Of a stretch of 64,000 bases of DNA, positions 63,149 through 64,000 are shown in pieces. The stretch covers positions 49,311 to 113,310 of the forward strand of contig MDLF01000047.1 of NCBI GenBank assembly GCA_001730095.1, in the 5' to 3' direction. The notes beneath the pieces are model-generated. The model saw nothing but the letters and a program-made list of their open reading frames with translations. It did no database searches and had not been told where the DNA came from. The translations under genes were made by a program, and so were the position numbers. Source of the DNA: Rhodobacteraceae bacterium (ex Bugula neritina AB1). GTDB taxonomy: Bacteria > Pseudomonadota > Alphaproteobacteria > Rhodobacterales > Rhodobacteraceae. How positions within the stretch are numbered: the first letter of the stretch is position 1; every line of letters begins with the position of its first letter.

Positions 63149-63910
63149 TCAGTACCTTTGCTGCGGCAGCTGCCGGCCTTCGCGGACACGAGCCAGCTTG
63201 CGCTCGAGATAACTCCAATACGTGCTGACAGCCGCGTCGGAAAAGATGAACTCTTCCTTCTCCGTGATGTCACTCCCCTCGGATCCGGAGATATGGCCGC
63301 TTGCCTCTGCCCTTAGCTGCAAGGCGCAGGCTTGCTCCAGGCAAACAGCCAGAACTGCAGCTTCCTGGATTGTACCGCCAACCGTAACCAGACCGTGGTT
63401 CTTCAGCAGCACCGCCTTGCCAGCGCCCAGGGCGTCCGCCAGCCGGCCTGCCGTGTTTAAGTCCAGAATAGTATTGGTGGTCAGGTCAAAGTAGCCGAGC
63501 GCCCCCGCAAAAACGCATCCATCATGGCTCAGCGGGACTAGCGGCCGCCGCTTCGCACCAAAAATGAGCGCGTTGGGAGCATGTGTGTGAACAATGGCGT
63601 TTACTCCCGGGCAGCGCGCATAGACAGCGCTGTGAATGGGCCACTCGGGAGGGACGGTCACTGTACCAGACAGCCTGCCGCCATCCATGCCGCATAGAGC
63701 GAATGATGTGCTGGACGCCTCTTCAAACCCCATCGCCGCGCCCCGGATCCAATATTCGGCGGAAGATCCACGGCGTGCAGAGATCTGGCCATGGTTCAGG
63801 TCGTTTTGCCCTTCCATGTACAGGATGTGGCAAGCCGTGGTCAGCCGTTTGATCAGCGCCTTGTCCAGCGGCGCCCCCACTGCGCCCTCAGCACGAGCCG
63901 GCATATTCAT
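63149..63910 (-). CDS. class II aldolase/adducin-family protein
   Basis: The 253-residue protein carries the zinc ligands of this family in VHTHAPNALIF (two His) and LLKNHGLVTVGG (third His). Family members cleave or form C-C bonds next to a carbonyl (fuculose phosphate aldolase type), and some are decarboxylases or have lost catalysis. In this operon it may supply or edit a beta-hydroxy building block. Its start overlaps the upstream carrier-like gene (ATGA), so it belongs to the operon. Confidence 0.85.
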   Translation of the reverse strand: MNMPARAEGAVGAPLDKALIKRLTTACHILYMEGQNDLNHGQISARRGSSAEYWIRGAAMGFEEASSTSFALCGMDGGRLSGTVTVPPEWPIHSAVYARCPGVNAIVHTHAPNALIFGAKRRPLVPLSHDGCVFAGALGYFDLTTNTILDLNTAGRLADALGAGKAVLLKNHGLVTVGGTIQEAAVLAVCLEQACALQLRAEASGHISGSEGSDITEKEEFIFSDAAVSTYWSYLERKLARVREGRQLPQQRY

Positions 63911-64000
63911 GCCACCACCTCCAGTGCCAACTGCACCTGGACAAACTCTGCGATGGTTGCAGTGTTTTGCAGGAAAGAAGCATCCTCATTCATGTCGATA
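63907..64000 (-). CDS. C-terminal tail of an unknown protein, possibly a carrier protein
   Basis: Only the last 30 residues are inside the window (ending ATIAEFVQVQLALEVVA). The pattern, an acidic stretch then a helix with a conserved-type V/F spacing, resembles the last helix of free-standing acyl or peptidyl carrier proteins. Too little is present to be sure. Its stop overlaps the aldolase start by four bases, so the operon continues to the right. Confidence 0.4.
   Translation of the reverse strand, partial: IDMNEDASFLQNTATIAEFVQVQLALEVVA

Overview
The window looks like chromosomal or megaplasmid DNA of an alphaproteobacterium of the Rhodobacterales (Roseobacter group, for example Leisingera, Phaeobacter or Ruegeria). 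This is inferred from the GC-rich coding style, two complete TRAP transporters, a polyamine-type ABC importer next to betaine-demethylation-like enzymes, and many LysR/Lrp/TetR/LuxR regulators. No rRNA, tRNA or CRISPR array was seen.

Layout. 1-3.3 kb: the end of a DUF3131-type protein, a small lipoprotein and a decayed antirestriction (ArdC-like) fragment. 3.4-7.5 kb: a chemotaxis receptor, an Lrp regulator and a LysR regulator. 7.6-11.2 kb: a TRAP transporter (P-Q-M) with a universal stress protein. 11.2-13.3 kb: a Na/phosphate cotransporter-PhoU protein and a small gene. 13.4-24.9 kb: a LuxR-type regulator, an agmatinase-like ureohydrolase, a TetR regulator, a PotABCD-type ABC importer, a trimethylamine-dehydrogenase-like flavoprotein, a Rieske oxygenase and an enolase-superfamily enzyme. 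Together these look like uptake and breakdown of a nitrogenous, probably N-methylated, compound. 24.9-31.5 kb: a GMC oxidoreductase, a GcvA-type LysR regulator, a Cys/Met-metabolism PLP enzyme, a ThDP enzyme and a hotdog thioesterase. 32.5-37 kb: a second TRAP transporter, an OsmC-like protein and a P450.

37.0-43.1 kb: the transposition genes of a Tn7-like element on the minus strand (TnsA-like, a chimeric mini-ORF, TnsB/TniA, TnsC/TniB, long TniQ/TnsD). Repeated TGCCA-type sites just beyond tniQ suggest one transposon end. The other end was not found.

44.4-64 kb: a minus-strand nonribosomal peptide operon running in from beyond the right edge. In order of transcription it holds a possible carrier-protein tail, a class II aldolase, a small protein, an MFS exporter, a thioesterase-like protein with a Cys nucleophile, an SDR, NRPS-1 (A-PCP, Thr code), an ATP-grasp ligase, NRPS-2 (A(Val)-PCP-C), NRPS-3 (half-C, A(Ser)-PCP-C-PCP-TE with a Cys nucleophile), a nitrilase-family amidase, a canonical type II thioesterase and an M29 aminopeptidase. 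The last NRPS-3 module lacks an adenylation domain, while the free-standing Thr-loading NRPS-1 has no C domain to use it. The Cys-type thioesterase homologue resembles the SyrC/CmaE aminoacyl shuttles. The simplest reading is a Val-Ser-Thr-type product whose last residue is loaded in trans and released by a Cys-thioesterase, perhaps as a strained ring. This is the most interesting system in the window.
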